From NCBI GenBank assembly GCA_910585505.1, contig CAJUFF010000060.1:1-14730 (forward strand): 14,730 nucleotides of DNA. Direction: 5' to 3'. A program made the position numbers and the translations under genes. This stretch comes from an uncultured Ruminiclostridium sp. (GTDB taxonomy: Bacteria > Bacillota > Clostridia > Oscillospirales > Ruminococcaceae). Below the pieces are notes generated by a model, which searched no databases, was not told the origin of the DNA, and worked only from the letters and a program-made list of their open reading frames with translations. This document shows positions 14,111-14,730 of the stretch, in pieces. Within the stretch, counting starts at the first letter, position 1. Every line of letters begins with the position of its first letter.

Positions 14111-14286
14111 TTAAGGCAGCACCGCACAATGATTGTGTTTGGATTGCGCCTTCAGATTTATCGTCAGCTCGTATAAATCCGACGCAGGAATACCGACGTA
14201 TTTCAAGTAGGATTTTTGCAAGCTGACAGAAAATATGCAAGCTGCACGCAAAGCCGCCATGCGGTCATTGTGCGGCATTGCCTTAA
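14111..14286. mobile_element. TTAAGGC hairpin element, copy 2 (176 bp)
   Basis: The ends are TTAAGGCAGCACCGCACAAT and its near-complement ATTGTGCGGCATTGCCTTAA. The central stem is strong: positions 14164-14180 pair with 14210-14226 at 15 of 17 positions. The stem sequence differs from copy 1 but pairing is kept. The loop (GACGCAGGAAT, then CGTATTTCAAG) is conserved. There is no coding capacity. Confidence 0.75.
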
Positions 14287-14298
14287 ATAATATTGATG

Positions 14299-14334
14299 AA
14301 CCTTAGGCGGATAGAACGACCGTCTCCTAAGGTT
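14299..14334 (+). pseudogene. Decayed tRNA-Arg anticodon-arm copy with hairpin ends
   Basis: The segment around 14309-14331 (GGATAGAACGACCGTCTCCTAAG) matches the D-loop-to-anticodon part of the tRNA-Arg(CCT) at 14475-14497 at 20 of 23 positions, including the whole CTCCTAA anticodon loop. The acceptor and T arms are not recognisable. The piece is framed by a perfect 9-bp inverted repeat, AACCTTAGG and CCTAAGGTT. It may be a decayed duplicate of the tRNA or a chance resemblance within a hairpin. Confidence 0.4.
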
Positions 14335-14360
14335 ACGAAAGACCGCTCGCCATATATCCA

Positions 14361-14390
14361 TTGAAGAGCGATAGAAGAACCAAATATAAC
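14361..14390 (+). promoter_or_regulatory. Possible tRNA-Arg promoter
   Basis: TTGAAG (14361-14366), 18 nt and TATAAC (14385-14390) would start a precursor about 60 nt before the tRNA. A small hairpin (ATCGCC/GGCGAT) lies between them. Confidence 0.4.
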
Positions 14391-14457
14391 GCAACCACAT
14401 CCTAAAAAGAACCGAGAGTGTTCCCAAATCGCCGCCATAGGCGATAAAATAAAATAT

Positions 14458-14534
14458 GCGCCCGTAGCTCAGCAGGATAGAGCGTCCGCCTCCTAAGCGG
14501 AAGGTCGGGGATTCGAATTCCTTCGGGCGCGCCA
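14458..14534 (+). tRNA. tRNA-Arg (anticodon CCT)
   Basis: A full cloverleaf can be drawn: acceptor GCGCCCG with CGGGCGC, D stem GCTC/GAGC, anticodon stem TCCGC/GCGGA with loop CTCCTAA (anticodon CCT at 14492-14494), variable AGGTC, and T arm GGGGA-TTCGAAT-TCCTT with two G-T pairs. The discriminator is G and CCA is encoded (14532-14534). It reads AGG codons. A terminator follows directly, so it is a single-tRNA unit. Confidence 0.95.
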
Positions 14535-14542
14535 CAAACAAC

Positions 14543-14580
14543 GCCGAAAGCTTTTTTCAACTGTTTTCGGCTTTTTTTAT
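14543..14580 (+). terminator. Terminator of the tRNA-Arg gene
   Basis: GCCGAAAGC (14543-14551) pairs with GTTTTCGGC (14563-14571, one G-T pair) and is followed by seven T residues. It begins 9 nt after the CCA end. Confidence 0.88.
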
Positions 14581-14629
14581 TTTTTTCGAAGTTTTCGCTT
14601 GATACTGTTTTTTCTGTCCTTATGTTCCG

Positions 14630-14730
14630 TTGCAAATATTTTTTTCGTCATATTGTCCAAAACGACGCAGGAATGCCGGCGTATTTCAAGGAGTTTTGGG
14701 CAAAAATGACGGAAAAGATGCAAGCGTATG
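14630..14730. mobile_element. TTAAGGC hairpin element, copy 3 (partial, runs off the window)
   Basis: From about 14645 this matches copy 1: CGTCATATTGTCCAAAACG, the conserved GACGCAGGAAT and GTATTTCAAGG loop, then GTTTTGGGCAAAAATGACGG and AAGATGCAAGCGTATG. The central stem is well paired. The left terminal repeat was not found, so the copy is 5'-truncated or diverged. The right end lies beyond the window. Confidence 0.7.

Noticed and set aside
14203..14635. Minus-strand frames across the tRNA-Arg gene
   Set aside because: They translate the complement of the tRNA (APEGIRIPDLPLRRR-like text), a well-known false protein prediction at tRNA genes.
1..14730. CRISPR array, phage module or defence island
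   Set aside because: No regularly spaced direct repeats, no cas, phage or nuclease genes, and no toxin-antitoxin pairs are visible on either strand.

Overview
The window looks like chromosomal DNA of a Gram-positive, low-to-moderate GC anaerobe of the class Clostridia, probably a gut Ruminococcus or Oscillospiraceae relative. This rests on strong AGGAG-type ribosome sites, consensus sigma-A promoters, paired MATE transporters, a short GT35 glucan phosphorylase, hybrid kinase and GGDEF proteins of clostridial style, and many small inverted-repeat elements between genes. The taxonomic call is inference.

Layout: (1) 1-3250, two adjacent MATE efflux genes read on the minus strand from one good promoter (-10 at 3183, -35 at 3206). 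(2) 3254-3431, a 178-bp structured MITE-like repeat, then a minus-strand cupin/AraC regulator (3492-4388) with its own terminator. (3) 4519-4622, a 104-bp inverted-repeat element, then a plus-strand glycogen/alpha-glucan phosphorylase (4652-6904) with a strong terminator. (4) 7078-12003, a membrane diguanylate cyclase and a membrane hybrid histidine kinase. They diverge from two perfect TTGACA-17-TATAAT promoters placed back to back, and the kinase has a leader of about 205 nt. (5) 12266-13351, an aspartate carbamoyltransferase with a PyrI-type zinc-binding domain fused to its C-terminus. (6) 13367-14730, a gene-poor repeat cluster: two full copies and one partial copy of a hairpin element, a second 178-bp element, a decayed IS630-type transposase fragment truncated at that element's edge, a tRNA-Arg(CCT) gene with terminator, and an apparent decayed tRNA anticodon-arm copy upstream of it.

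The protein-coding genes are mostly ordinary housekeeping, transport and signalling genes. The least explained content is non-coding. Three families of short inverted-repeat elements recur: ATACTRAT elements (4 copies), 178-bp TATAGCAATCC elements (2 copies) and about 178-bp TTAAGGC elements (2 full, 1 partial). The TTAAGGC family shows compensatory changes in its central stem, which suggests that its folded form matters. No CRISPR array, phage module, toxin-antitoxin pair or recognisable defence system was seen.
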